DNA from: Hevea brasiliensis
Taxonomy: Eukaryota > Streptophyta > Magnoliopsida > Malpighiales > Euphorbiaceae
NCBI RefSeq assembly: GCF_030052815.1
Contig: NC_079505.1
Coordinates: 69,772,324 to 69,836,323, forward strand
Direction: 5' to 3'
Length of the DNA stretch: 64,000 nucleotides
This document shows, one piece after another, positions 41,503 to 53,198 of this stretch. The notes beneath the pieces are model-generated. The model was not told the DNA's origin, searched no databases, and worked only from the letters and a program-made list of their open reading frames with translations. Positions within the stretch are counted from its first letter, which is position 1; each line of letters opens with the position of its first letter. Both the position numbers and the translations under genes were made by a program.

Positions 41503-43376
41503 CTATAATGAGGCTGGGTCGCATGTTAATCTTAGCATGATTTGCGTGTAAATACTTTAGGACCATCAACAACATGGCATGATTTGAGACGTGCTTAGTT
41601 TTTACCGTCCACTGACATGTCTGATATGACGAAACCCTTGTGTTAAGGGTTGTGGAGCCAGGTGCACTTCTTTTTTGCTGTCACTGGTATGATATATAGC
41701 TGAATATGGACATATCTTGATGTTAGAGAAATAATTACCTTTAGTCTGGTTGAATTTTGAAAACCTGCTATCCAGGTAACAAGCAAGTCCTTGAAAATGA
41801 GCTTGTAATTCTTTTTAATCAAAGACTTCCAATGATCATGTTATGTTTGTACAGAAAATGCCAATTGGCTGTCCCTCTCTCTCACTCTCTCTCTCTGCTT
41901 GTACATGAATAAACTATGCAGTTAACCATTTTGTAAGTTGCAGCACTTTTTTTTTTTTTTGCGCATTCAAGAAATTGCATTAACAGCAGAAAGTTTTCAT
42001 ACAATGTCTCTGAGCATTTAGTTAGTAAAATTTATAAGCTACCTTGTGCAATTGTATCCCCTCCTTAAATCAAAGGCTTTACTGTGTTTATGATATCTAA
42101 GCAAATAGGAGAAAACTGTACTTGAGGAGGCCCCAGACTCACCACCTTGCACTAGCAGACTTTATGTGCTACAAGGCCACACCAAAATTCCTTTTATTTA
42201 AAAATTATGCAACATATTTTAATAATTTAGAAACCGCTAATAAAAAAACTATCATTCAATCCCTTGTAAATGTAATGTAATTTTATGAAATATAAAATTT
42301 GAATATTTATAAATTATTAGTTTTTGCACGTATATTAATTTATAATTTATAAGTATTTTATTTATATACATAAATGTTAATTTAATTTTTTAAAATTAAA
42401 TTTATATATTAATTAAGTTAATTTTTTTCATAAATAAAACTATGTATTAGTTTAAAATTTATTTTTATAATAAATTCAATTATTTTTAATTTATTTATTT
42501 ATTAAATGAAAATACTAATAATAATGTTAATACTAACATTATGATATATAAATATTTTTGTCCTCCAAAGTCAAAACTAAAAATAATATATATTTTATAT
42601 TTTTTTTCTTTTTCTGGGTTCACCTCAATATGTAATCTAAAAGTATGCAAATAAAATTCATTTTATTTTATTTGACTACAGTTAACAAATGACCCTTTGC
42701 ATCAGTCAGAACCATCACCACCAAGAATATTAAGTTAATAAATAAAAATCTTTTTTTCTTTTAGGAATTATAGAGTTTTTTTCTTTTTTTTTTATGTTTT
42801 GATTCAACTAATTAATACATATTTTTTAAAACATAAAGAAATTTACTATTTTTGGAGTCATAAATTTTATTTTGGTTTAGGTTTCATTGATTAATGCATG
42901 GTTAAATTTAAATTTAATTTAAATAATTAAGAAAATAAACAATTAAAAATTAATTTATTTCAATATTAAATGACTTAATTAAATTTAATTAAATATAAAC
43001 ATAATTAATTACTCAAATTAAATTAAAATTTTTAAAATTTTAAAAATTGGACAGAATTATAAACATGCACAAAAGTGTATATATATATATATATATAAAA
43101 GATTCTAAAAGTTAAATACTTTATTCTTTAAATTGAGAAATCAGAAATAATTAGAATCGAAGTAAATTTACCTTAATGAATTTATTAATATTTGAATAGT
43201 TAATCTAAATCATGTTACAAATGAAGTCAAACTCAAATTAAATAATGCTCTTAAAATTATTTATTCAAAGAACAATATATAAGTAACTAGCTAAATGCAC
43301 ATGCTTTTGCACATGAATTTATTAATTTTTAAATTTTAGTATTTCAATTGTTAATATATTTATATTTACAATTAAT
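41503..43376. other. 3' flank of Raf-like gene, then AT-rich intergenic DNA
   Basis: The first 400-500 bp have near-genic composition and a CT-repeat (41874-41897), probably 3' UTR. Beyond about 42200 it is AT-rich with no gene seen. Confidence 0.5.
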
Positions 43377-43381
43377 ATTAA

Positions 43382-45215
43382 TGTCACGACCCGATCCCAT
43401 GAGCCGGATCGACACTAGGACTTGGATCAGCGTAAGGCCCCCGAAGTCCGTAGTAAGCCCAACTAAACCCTAACCCATCAGTAGTCCATATTGAGCCCAA
43501 TTTCAAGAAATCAACCGGACAGAGTTCGGTCATAAAAGGACTATCCAACAAGAAATTATTAACTCACCCGACCTATACTCTTAATAAAAATACATTTGGA
43601 GAGCTCAGCTCACCCATCAATCATCCATAATTCAAAATAAAATCAATGGGAGCTCAGCTCCCTTATCCATCATAAATATTCAACTACATAATTACATATA
43701 CCCAAAGTTTATAGATTACAATTCCAAATTGATAAATATTACAGTCCCAAACTAAATGATATACTTCTACACATGCGGAAGACTAAAATTTATACTTAAC
43801 AGTATAAAACATAAAATTAATAGCAAGGGACCTGTGAGGAATGAAAACAGGTTAAACTCAAGAAAAAACTCTCATGTAACTTGGAAAAAAAAGTGAACAG
43901 CAGTGAGCGTTCGACTCATAAAGTAAATATTTATTTTACATACAATTTCTATAACTATCTAATTTTAATGCATCATTGGAAATGAAATGCATCATTTTCA
44001 TATAAGTCAAACAAATCATATTAAGTCACATCAAGATAATCTGGAGTACTCACGCACGCGTGTCAAGTCCATACTCACGCGTACATATATGAGAAGCTGA
44101 TCTCCCTACCAAACTCTTTTAATCCAAGACTTGCCGGTGAGATCAACTCGAGCCGGACTTTCGCTTAATAATCTATATGCCGGGGCCAGTGAGATCAACT
44201 CAAAGCCGTGCCTACCCCGACTTTTCCATAATAAGGATTGGGTCCCAGCGAGTCAAGTTTCAGTTACATCTACCCGTCCTTCCCATATCCATATACTGCA
44301 CATATACACCAACTCACACACAGAGCTCCAGATTATCAAAACACAGCAACCAAAGTAATATCATCATGTATAAATGTAAAATAAGGCATGCCTGATATTT
44401 AACTACATAAATATAAGTATAAGTGCTACATGAGCATGCTAGAAATATAATAATATTGAAATTATAAATAAAATAAATATCTATTTACTGATTGACCAGA
44501 AAACTGTTGTGGTGGCTGAGGAGAGAAGGATGGATAACCTTGATCACCTAAATAATTATGTTATAAATTTATTAATGATAAATTAAAATTTTAAAGAAAT
44601 AAGGACACCCTTATTTATGTCGAAAATCTGGCAGAGCCTCTCCTGTATCTATGACCTACTTAACCTGCAAAGTAATTCAAATCACACTTCTAAAGCCACA
44701 TCTCAACAACAACATATGGTCCCTCTTGAGTCCTTCAACTCAAGCAAATCTTACACAATCTAACAATTTAATTATAAGGCTTAAAATAGATATTTTGCAA
44801 AAGTCATTCTAGCTAACTCTAAAAATTTTAAAATTTTGTCATGCAGTCCTTAGCAATATTATAGAGCTAATACAAAAGGAATTATAATTTTCTAGCTACC
44901 TACGAATATTTTATGAAATTTTATTCTAAACCCGGCACTATAAAATTGAAGAAACTCAGAGTTCAGGTTTACCTATGCCAATTCTGATGCTTGGAATGTG
45001 TCCGGGGCATCTGAAAATGGTGGGATAGCCTATAACTTTGACCTAGTTCCGAAGTGATTCCGATAACTTATCTGCTCGGCCTGAAATTGTAAATTCGAGC
45101 GATGGTCGAATTACCACGAAACGAAAATACCTACATAAAGTCCATAACACCAAAAGTTAGACTAAAATATTTATATTTACATATAAATAATTATTTAAAA
45201 ATTAGGGGTGTTACA
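43382..45215 (+). mobile_element. Solo LTR C (1834 bp), same family as A and B, with exact target duplication
   Basis: It starts TGTCACGACCCGATCCC and ends TTAGGGGTGTTACA, with ATTAA at 43377-43381 and 45216-45220. The first part follows A in order: GGACTTTCGCTTAATA, GAGCGTTCGACTCA, GGGAGCTCAGCTCCC. It lacks the GC-rich central block of A (about 17650-18500), which explains the shorter length. The ORFs at about 44131-44395 lie in the LTR and are not genes. Confidence 0.9.
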
Positions 45216-45220
45216 ATTAA

Positions 45221-45785
45221 TCAATTATAATAAAATAAATATAAATTTAATATTATATAAATTATTAAAAGACATATCTCTAAAATGCATTAAGAATATA
45301 TAAAATGTTAAAAAAAATAATTATTAGTATAAACTTAAATTAATATCCTAAATATTAAAAAAATATAAATAAAAAAATAAAACATAAAAAATATACTTCC
45401 ATTTAAAAAATTGCAATCAATTCATTTTAAATATAATATTATCAATTAATATATTTTATTATTTTCTAATTTGTAATAGATAAAGTTGATTGTAAAAATT
45501 TTAAGAGTTGAATATATAATTAAATAATATTTTTTGTGTACAATAATATGAGATTATATGTAAATTATACATTAATTATATGTAAATAGATTTAATGGAG
45601 AAGATATTTAAGAAGATAATGTTATAATAATGATGCAAAATTTTAGAAAAGTAAAGACAGGTTTAAAATGGTAACAATGATGAAAAGTTTATATTTATTA
45701 TTTAATCAACATGAAATAAATTGCAGTAATTTATTTTTTTATAAAAAAGATATTTCATTAAGTAAAAATAAAAATAAAAAAGTTG
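45221..45785. other. AT-rich intergenic DNA
   Basis: No gene or bounded repeat seen; A/T runs only. Confidence 0.5.
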
Positions 45786-46620
45786 AAGTATAAATTAATA
45801 AATATTTTTGCATAAATAAATTTATATAAAAAATATAAATTTTTTTTATTAATGTATTTAATCGTAAAGGCCTTATTTTTTAAAAATCATTTTTAAATCA
45901 AATAATATTTTAATCATAAAAAATTAAGATAATAATGTCAATAATAATTATAATTAAGAAAAAAATAAAAAAATCAAATAATTATTATAAAAGAGAGTTA
46001 CACATTTATTTTTTGTAGAGGGTGACATATGGCAAATAATATTTTTATATAAATAAATTTATAAAAAAAAGGCAATATAAAAATTTTAAATAATGCATTT
46101 AATCACAAAGGTTTTAATTTTTAAAAATCAAATTTTAAAAAAAATAATAATTTAAATCATATAAATTAAGGTAGTAATGTCAATAATAATACTAATTAAA
46201 AAAATAAAATATTAAATAATTAATATGAAAGAGAATTATACACTCATTTTTTTATAGAGGATAATATGTGATAAATAATATTTTTATATAAATGAATTTA
46301 TAAAAAAATAATAATTTTTTTTAAATAATACATTTAATTATAAAAGTTTTAATTTTCAAAAATAAAATTTTAAAGAAAATAATAATTTATATTATAAAAG
46401 TTAAGGTAATAATGTCAACAATAATAATAAATAAATAAAATAAATAAATAAAATTGAATAATTAGTATAGAAAAGAGTTGTATATTTATTTATTGAGAGT
46501 GACATGTGATGAATTTTTTAATAATTAAAAAAAATAAAAAAATTAAATAATTTAATTAAAAGAAAGTTATACACTTATTTATCAAGAATAATATGTGATA
46601 AATATTTAAAAAAAAGTATC
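45786..46620. repeat. Tandem repeat, period about 237 bp, about 3.4 copies
   Basis: The word set AATAATATTTTTATATAAAT(A/G)AATTTA, CATTTAATYAYAAAGGYTTTAATTTT, AATGTCAAYAATAATA and GAGAGTTRYACAYTTATTTTT recurs in order. The GACATATGGCAAATAAT / AATATGTGATAAATAAT anchor lies near 46023, 46261 and 46498. A truncated copy follows at about 46530-46620 and a more diverged one leads at 45786. It is non-coding. Confidence 0.75.
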
Positions 46621-48268
46621 GCATAGCAATACTATAAAAACATATGCCTGGTTTATATATATAAATAAATTAACTTAATAAACAGTTGAAGCTACAATTG
46701 CTTATTACTTTTCAAGCCAGTATGGGAGGAATGAAGCACTATAAATATATATATCAAATATGAAAATTTTAATTATACATGCAAGCAATGTAATATAACT
46801 TACGATTCAATCTAATAAAACATAATAAATATTTAATCATAATATAAATATTATTATTACTCACCAACTTTTTATATTTAACGTAATACTTAAAAAGAAA
46901 AAAATATATTTGTTAATATAATTATTTTTATATTTAAAAATTAAATTAAATTATTAATAATATAAATCCACGCAATCTGCGGACACTCGACTAGTATTGG
47001 TTAAGGCACTGATGGCTGCAAAGTTTAGCCTTGTCTATTTTTCATATGGGTTTTGAGAGGGAAAGAAGAAGGTGAAAAGGAAGAATTTGTAGATTATGTT
47101 CATTTGGGTTTTGGTGTTTATGGGATTTAGTTTTTTATTTTTTTTAATTTTTTATTTTTATTTAAATAATAAGTAATTTTAATATTAAAATTTAAATTTT
47201 TTTTACTTTTTTTAAAATATTATTTATTTATTTATTGTGTTATGCCCGTTATTTATATTTGTAAATAGTACATTTAAATTTTGTTTATATATAATTTTTT
47301 AATAATTTTCAATATATTGTATCATATTAATATTATTTAATTAAAAATAAATAGTTCATTAAATATAAAATTTTTTAAAAATATAATATTTAAATTTTAT
47401 TAAATTTTATAATAAAAATTCAACCCTAAAAAAATTTCATTATAATAACAATAATAATTTTATCTGCATTTTCAATTATCCTCTTTATAATTTATATGTA
47501 AATATTAAATGTTAAATTTTATTATTTAAATTAAAATAATAATATTAATGTTAATTTAATTAATTTTATAAATAAAAATACTTATTAAATTAAAAATTAT
47601 AAAATATCTATTAAATTAAAATTTATTATATCTTGAATTAGATTATATCTTTATGGAAATTTATCTGTTACAATTAAATGTAATTATTAATATGTAATAA
47701 ATAAATAAATAAAAATACAAATAATAACAATTTAATATCAACTTAGAGGAATTATCAAACTGAAATAAAATTTTTAATATTATTATAATTCTATGTCAAT
47801 TTAGTTTCGTAATATATGTATAATTTATTTAATTTTTTTATGATCAATGTGTAATATTAAATTCTAAACTTTTAAAATTTAAAATTATAATTATATTAAA
47901 ATTATAACTATAATTATAGTTATATAATTATAGTTTTACATATAAATATTTTGCCATTAATAATTTTCAATCACAAATCAATTTGGGAAACAATTATAAT
48001 ATTAATTATTATAAAAAATTAATATTAAATAACAAATGAACATAACGATAATCATTATGAATAATCAATTAACTTTTATAATGATTAATGGTATAAAAAA
48101 TTTTAATTAAAGTTGGTTAAAAAATAATTTTAATAAAATGTTAATTTATTAAGTAATCATTTGATAGAAAAAGGAATATGGCACATAATAAATTAGAATT
48201 TAATACTTTTATATTTAGTTATATGCTTGTACTGTTATAAATAAAATTTAAACACTCATGATTTTTTA

Positions 48269-48327
<59 letters not shown>

Positions 48328-48959
48328 TGTAATTTAAAATTATAATTGTCTTGGAATTATAATTATTGAAAAAAATTAATAAAAAATTTATAAGAGCCAA
48401 TTGAATTAAGTCATTAATTATAATATTATTAAATTACTAGGGATATTTTATTTTTATTTTTTTACAAAAATAAGGTAAAACATATAAAAATAGACAACCG
48501 TTAAAACCATTAAAATTTTAGTTAATCTTAATGTTTTCATATCTTACATTTATATATATTTATTTAGACTTAATTATATAATGGTAAGTTTTTTGTGATA
48601 GAAAATGGTAATTTTTTTTTTGAACTGCATAGAAAATGGTAATTTAAATAAAGTTAAAAATCATTTTGAATTTATTTGAATATCTCTAAAAAATGTAAGG
48701 ACAAATTTAATGTATATTCCATCGAATTAACATAACTTAATTCTTCTTAAAAAAAAAAAAAAACTTGCAAGTTAATGGCTCTCTCTTACAAACAAAAATA
48801 TTTAAAAAAATTAAAAAAAAAATCCACAAGTTGAGCGAACACCGGTCTTCCACGTCAGCAGTTGGTGCGTCAGCGAGAATGAGAGATTGCTTTTATTTAT
48901 TTGAGAAATTATCCAATGCTACTCGAACTAGTATACCTTCTCATTCACATGTAGTATTT
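46621..48959. other. AT-rich intergenic DNA, then promoter region of the DUF1644 gene
   Basis: No gene is supported. (AT)n tract at 48274-48322. From about 48840 base composition rises and the sequence becomes CT-rich, as expected just upstream of a plant transcription start. Confidence 0.5.
48274..48322. repeat. (AT)n microsatellite
   Basis: Uninterrupted AT dinucleotide tract of about 49 bp. Confidence 0.95.
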
Positions 48960-50382
48960 TATAATTTTCCTCTCTCTCTTTTCTCATTCTCTTTCGTTTC
49001 TCGTCTCTTTCTCTTTCTCTCGATCGAAATCGAGGAGCCCTAAATAGCTGCCTCCTTTGTCTCCATCGCTTCCTTCTTCACGGAATTCCTCTCTTTTAGG
49101 GTTTCTCGATCTTCACCACCCGATTGAAGGAAGCGAATTCTAGAGATTTATTTCCCCCAATTCCAAGCACAGGTGAACTCCCTATTTTCGACTTTTTTTT
49201 TTTTGGTCCTATTATACTCGGATCTGTTCCTATACTCTTTTTCTGGCTCTTCTGTTTCTCTGGATCGGATAATTCGATCGCTTTTGTCTCTTTTTTTTGG
49301 GGATTTTTTTTCGCCCTTTTAGATTGATGTGCCTCTTTGCTGTGTTGGTAATGATAAGTGGGGAGTTGAGCTGAGTCTTTGTTTTTAGCTTGGTTATGTT
49401 TATGAAAATGGTTTGTTTTAGCTTTGTTGAATTTTAAAAATTGTGGAAATGGAAGTGAGAGGGGGTTTCTATTGTGTTTATTTCTTTGTTCATTTGGGTT
49501 GAGGTATGAAACTTGTTTAGATTGAATTGCTTAAGTAAATATAAGGTTTTTTGAGTTTAAAAGTTTTTTTTCTTAATGGAAAACTTGTTTTAGTTTTGTT
49601 GAGTTTAAAACTTGTTTAGATTGAATTGCTCAAGGAAAATTTGTTTTAGCTTTGTTGATTTTAAAACTTGTTTGGATTGAATTGCTCAGGGAAAAGTTGT
49701 TTAGCTTCGTTGAGTTTAAAAGTTTTTTCTTCTATTTAAAAAAAAAATCTAGGGTTTGGTTTTGTATTTCTTTATTTATTTATTTATTTATTTTGAATGT
49801 TGCAGCTGGGTTCTTTTGTACTAGTACTTGATGATTTAATGGAGCACTTATCTCCTTGTCAATTGAGAACTACTACAGAAGCTGAATTTATCTTTATGGT
49901 TCTACAAATGATTGGAGTATTTTCGTATCATTATGTTTATTTATTAGGCAAGCGTGAAGCAAATATCTGTCAACTTAGTCGTAGCTGTAGCGGCTACTCA
50001 CCTTGAAGGAAACCTATCTCAGTAGCACAACTTTCGTATGAGTATATGTTTGTTCATGAGATTTGTACATATATTTTTATGTATATTTAATGTGTTCCTC
50101 TAGTCACTATTTGTGTGCCTGGTCATGTTTTTCTTTCTCTTTTTTCCTTGGGTCTGGGGTTTCAGTAGATTGTTGAATGTTTAAAAGCCTTCACATAAAT
50201 GTTGCATTTGGTTTCTTGTTGTGCTATTCCTATTCTTGATTTACAAACCCTTGAGCTTAATTTCATTAGTCAGATTGTCTTATGTATAATCTTTATGTGA
50301 TTTCTTATAGCTTCAACCATTTTGGTGGCGCTGTTAGAAGCGTTGGATTTTAGGGTTGTGTTGATATTTGTGCAGTCTCAGA
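48960..50382 (+). other. Intron-containing 5' leader of the DUF1644 gene (inferred)
   Basis: A CT-rich exon-like stretch ends at 49172 with CACAG|GTGAAC. A second candidate exon, 49806-50035, lies between TGTTGCAG and GTATGAGT. The coding exon is entered at 50376 after TTTGTGCAG, only 7 nt before the ATG. The first intron is T-rich and has internal near-repeats of TTGTTTAGATTGAATTGCT (about 49500-49700). Whether the middle exon is used cannot be told from sequence alone. Confidence 0.5.
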
Positions 50383-51384
50383 ATGCCAAAGGATAGAAGA
50401 GATCGCTCGGTATCTTTTGATAGGTGCAAGGCGTCTCCGTACACTTGCAGCTCCAGTTGTAGCAGGCTATCTTCACCCAAAATCCCTTCAGAAACTGAGG
50501 AAAACCTAAAGGAATGGGAAGAGGCCAGGTGTCCTGTTTGTATGGAACATCCTCACAATGCAGTACTCCTCATATGTTCTTCCCATGAGAAAGGCTGCCG
50601 TCCTTACATGTGCGATACAAGCTATCGCCACTCAAATTGTCTTGATCAGTTCCGCAAGTCGTTTACTGAGGCCTCACTGACAACTCCTCAACCAGAAGAA
50701 AATAGGGTCACAACAGCCACGGTTGGGAGCTCAGAACCAACTGTTAATGTGGAACAAAGTGAGGAAGAGCCCTTATCTACTGGAACCATTCCTTGTGATA
50801 AAAAAGCACAACCAACACTGGTGTGCCCCCTCTGTCGGGGGCAGGTAAAAGAGTGGATTACCATGGAGCCTGCTCGTCGTTTTATGAATGCAAAATCAAG
50901 AAGCTGTGCCTGTGAAACTTGTGATTTTAGTGGCACCTATTCAGATCTTAGGAAACATGCAAGACTTGAACACCCTCTTGTTCGACCATCACAGGCTGAT
51001 CCAGAACGGCAACGAAATTGGAGGTTGCTGGAGCGCCAAAGGGACCTTGGGGACTTGATCAGCACGCTTCATTCTTCATTTGGAGAAGAGAGGGGTGATG
51101 ACAACATTTTACCTATTGACGATGGTGGTTGGCTCACTGTATTTTTTCTTATAAGAGTGTTTCGACCTGGGTCAAGTCCGAGGAGTAGCAGCTGGTCTGG
51201 TACCTCAAGAGCGAGAGGGCAGCTGAATTTCAGAAGGAGATCTACCAGGCTTTGGGGGGAGACTCATGATGTGGAAACTGGGTCGTCTTCCAGAGATGAG
51301 GACAATGATTCTTCAGATGGTGGGTCAGACCCTTGGAGACGTAGTGAGCGCATTCGGCGACGGACAACACCAGACCATTTGTGA
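50383..51384 (+). CDS. DUF1644 zinc-finger protein, 333 aa
   Basis: Single coding exon. CPVC with CMEHPHNAVLL (50-63), CSSHEKGCRPYMCDTSYRHSNC (65-86), and CPLCRGQVKEW (148-158) form the RING-like/DUF1644 zinc-binding region. CETCDFSGTYSDLRKHARLEH (177-197) is a C2H2-like finger typical of the family. WLTVFFLIRVFRPG near residue 255 is the conserved C-terminal hydrophobic motif, followed by an Arg/Ser-rich tail. Rice members are linked with salt and ABA responses; the biochemical role is not settled. I chose the ATG at 50383 because the splice acceptor at 50375 excludes the upstream alternative start, and MPKDRR is a usual start in the family. Confidence 0.9.
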   Translation: MPKDRRDRSVSFDRCKASPYTCSSSCSRLSSPKIPSETEENLKEWEEARCPVCMEHPHNAVLLICSSHEKGCRPYMCDTSYRHSNCLDQFRKSFTEASLTTPQPEENRVTTATVGSSEPTVNVEQSEEEPLSTGTIPCDKKAQPTLVCPLCRGQVKEWITMEPARRFMNAKSRSCACETCDFSGTYSDLRKHARLEHPLVRPSQADPERQRNWRLLERQRDLGDLISTLHSSFGEERGDDNILPIDDGGWLTVFFLIRVFRPGSSPRSSSWSGTSRARGQLNFRRRSTRLWGETHDVETGSSSRDEDNDSSDGGSDPWRRSERIRRRTTPDHL

Positions 51385-52080
51385 TTGAAGAACTTTTATT
51401 CTGTCAGTTGAATTGTTCCCTCAAGATGCTCCAGCCATAAGTCTTTGCTTGTTACTTCAGGACTTTTATTGCTTGACTAGTATGCTGACAAAGAAATATA
51501 ATTGGCCTAACATTTTTTTGCTGTGTTCTCCAGGTAGGCAGAAAGGATTGGAGTTCTTTGCTTGAACAGTGGATTCTGTTCCCCTGCGTATGGAACAGTT
51601 TTGCTTTTCAGTTGCTTGAATGTTTTATCACAAGGGTGAGCAAATTGTAATTTGAAAAAAAAATCAATTAAGTAATTTACATTGACCAGTGGACAGCTGG
51701 TTCTTTTGCTTTGCATTTGTTGCTGCAGTTGTGTTGAGTATTTTTACTTCGAATATGGATGGTTTGGGAGAGCTGTAGCTTTCTATCATTATTTGGCAAC
51801 AGCCCATACGTTCTATTATCTTCTTTTGGCAAAGGTGAGCCTTTTAAAAATAATTTGGTTTCTGATCATCCGATTATTGATTAGCGATTGAAAATTTTCT
51901 TAAAGCAAAGCCATGGTAATCAGAATTAGACAGAATCCTTAGTCTAATTAAAGTTTTATTTATTTTTTTTTATATCCGAATGGTTGAATGCTTGATGATA
52001 TGAGGTGTGCTTGATTTAGCGGATGGTTATGGCTTTTTATTTTTATTTTTTTCTTTTTAATGCTGTCTTGCATGGAGAGC
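51385..52080. other. 3' flank of the DUF1644 gene
   Basis: Composition stays near-genic to about 51850, which suggests a 3' UTR of a few hundred bases. No separate gene seen. Confidence 0.5.
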
Positions 52081-53198
52081 TTAGGTCGACAACAAAGGGA
52101 AACCAAAAGCTCACATTAAATGGCAGAAATCAAGCCCAACGAAACACCCGAACCAAACCAACTTAAAATCCACCCAAACCAAACCCGAAAGAACCGACCC
52201 AAACTTATTCCTGGAACATGGGAAGAGTCCTCGCCGGAGAAGCACACCACTATCATTGCTAATTAATCATTAGTTGATAGATGATTGAATTTTATTTTTT
52301 AAATTATATTGTTTTTTTAAAATTTATTTATTACAAAATTTGTCTTGAAATTAATTTATTATATTAATAAATTATATAAAATTATAAAAAAGTAATAAAT
52401 AAATATGAAAATATTATAAATAATAATGAAACTAGTTATATTGTTCTTTTTTATCATATAAAAAAATATATATACATAAAAACAATTATATTTTTAATTT
52501 TCATATATGTTATATAATAAATTAATGGCTAAAAGCTCGTAAAAAGCCCAAGTCCCTATCTAGAATACCCTAAGGATCCGGGTGGCTACAATCTCAAGAG
52601 ATTGACCCGAAGTAGAAGCTTGCTTGCGCTGCGCCACCAGCACTATCAAAGTCAACCATAGGAGAAATCATCTCTGAAGCTAGGGAGGAAGGCTCAAAGG
52701 CAGCATAAAGAGTAGCAACCGTAAAGAGCTAGAGCAACTTAAGAAGATCTTCACGCACCCCATGCTATTTGTGACTCTGGGAAGATCGAACCGAAGGGGA
52801 GAGACAGGCGTCAAGGCAGAGCTTTTGTAGCTCTTCGGCTGATAAGAATGGCATTGATACGATCCTTAAGAGGTACCATGTCAACTAAAAGCAAGAACTC
52901 GTTTCTCGTCGATTTGAAGCAGCCTAAACAGAAGAATCCAAACATAGCAATGAAGCAAGGCTCAAGATAACCCAACCCCACAGATTCTTTTGCAAGCACC
53001 TCTCTCAAGAAACCTAGATATGAATCCAAAAGCATAAATAGAAACAATATTTACAGCCCTATCCCGGTGAGGAGAGGGTGAAAACGCACATTACCGATCA
53101 AGGAGGAGCACCTCTACTCGGAAGGGACAGATAAAACCGAAAATGTTAACAAAAGAACAAATACCGAGTGCTCTTAAAACTGAAAAAAAAAAAAAAAA
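52081..53198. other. Unclassified block of higher GC, ending in poly-A; possible retroposon fragment
   Basis: Two sections (52081-52260 and about 52540-53198) have clearly higher GC than their surroundings, separated by an AT-rich stretch. The second ends in a run of about 16 A (53183-53198). No frame shows a known domain; the 78-codon minus-strand frame at 52811-53047 has no recognisable features. A poly-A end is compatible with a LINE, SINE or processed copy, but I found no target duplication. Confidence 0.3.

Noticed and set aside
49797..50006. 69-codon frame in the DUF1644 leader
   Set aside because: It starts upstream of the likely splice acceptor and has no recognisable features; more likely leader sequence.
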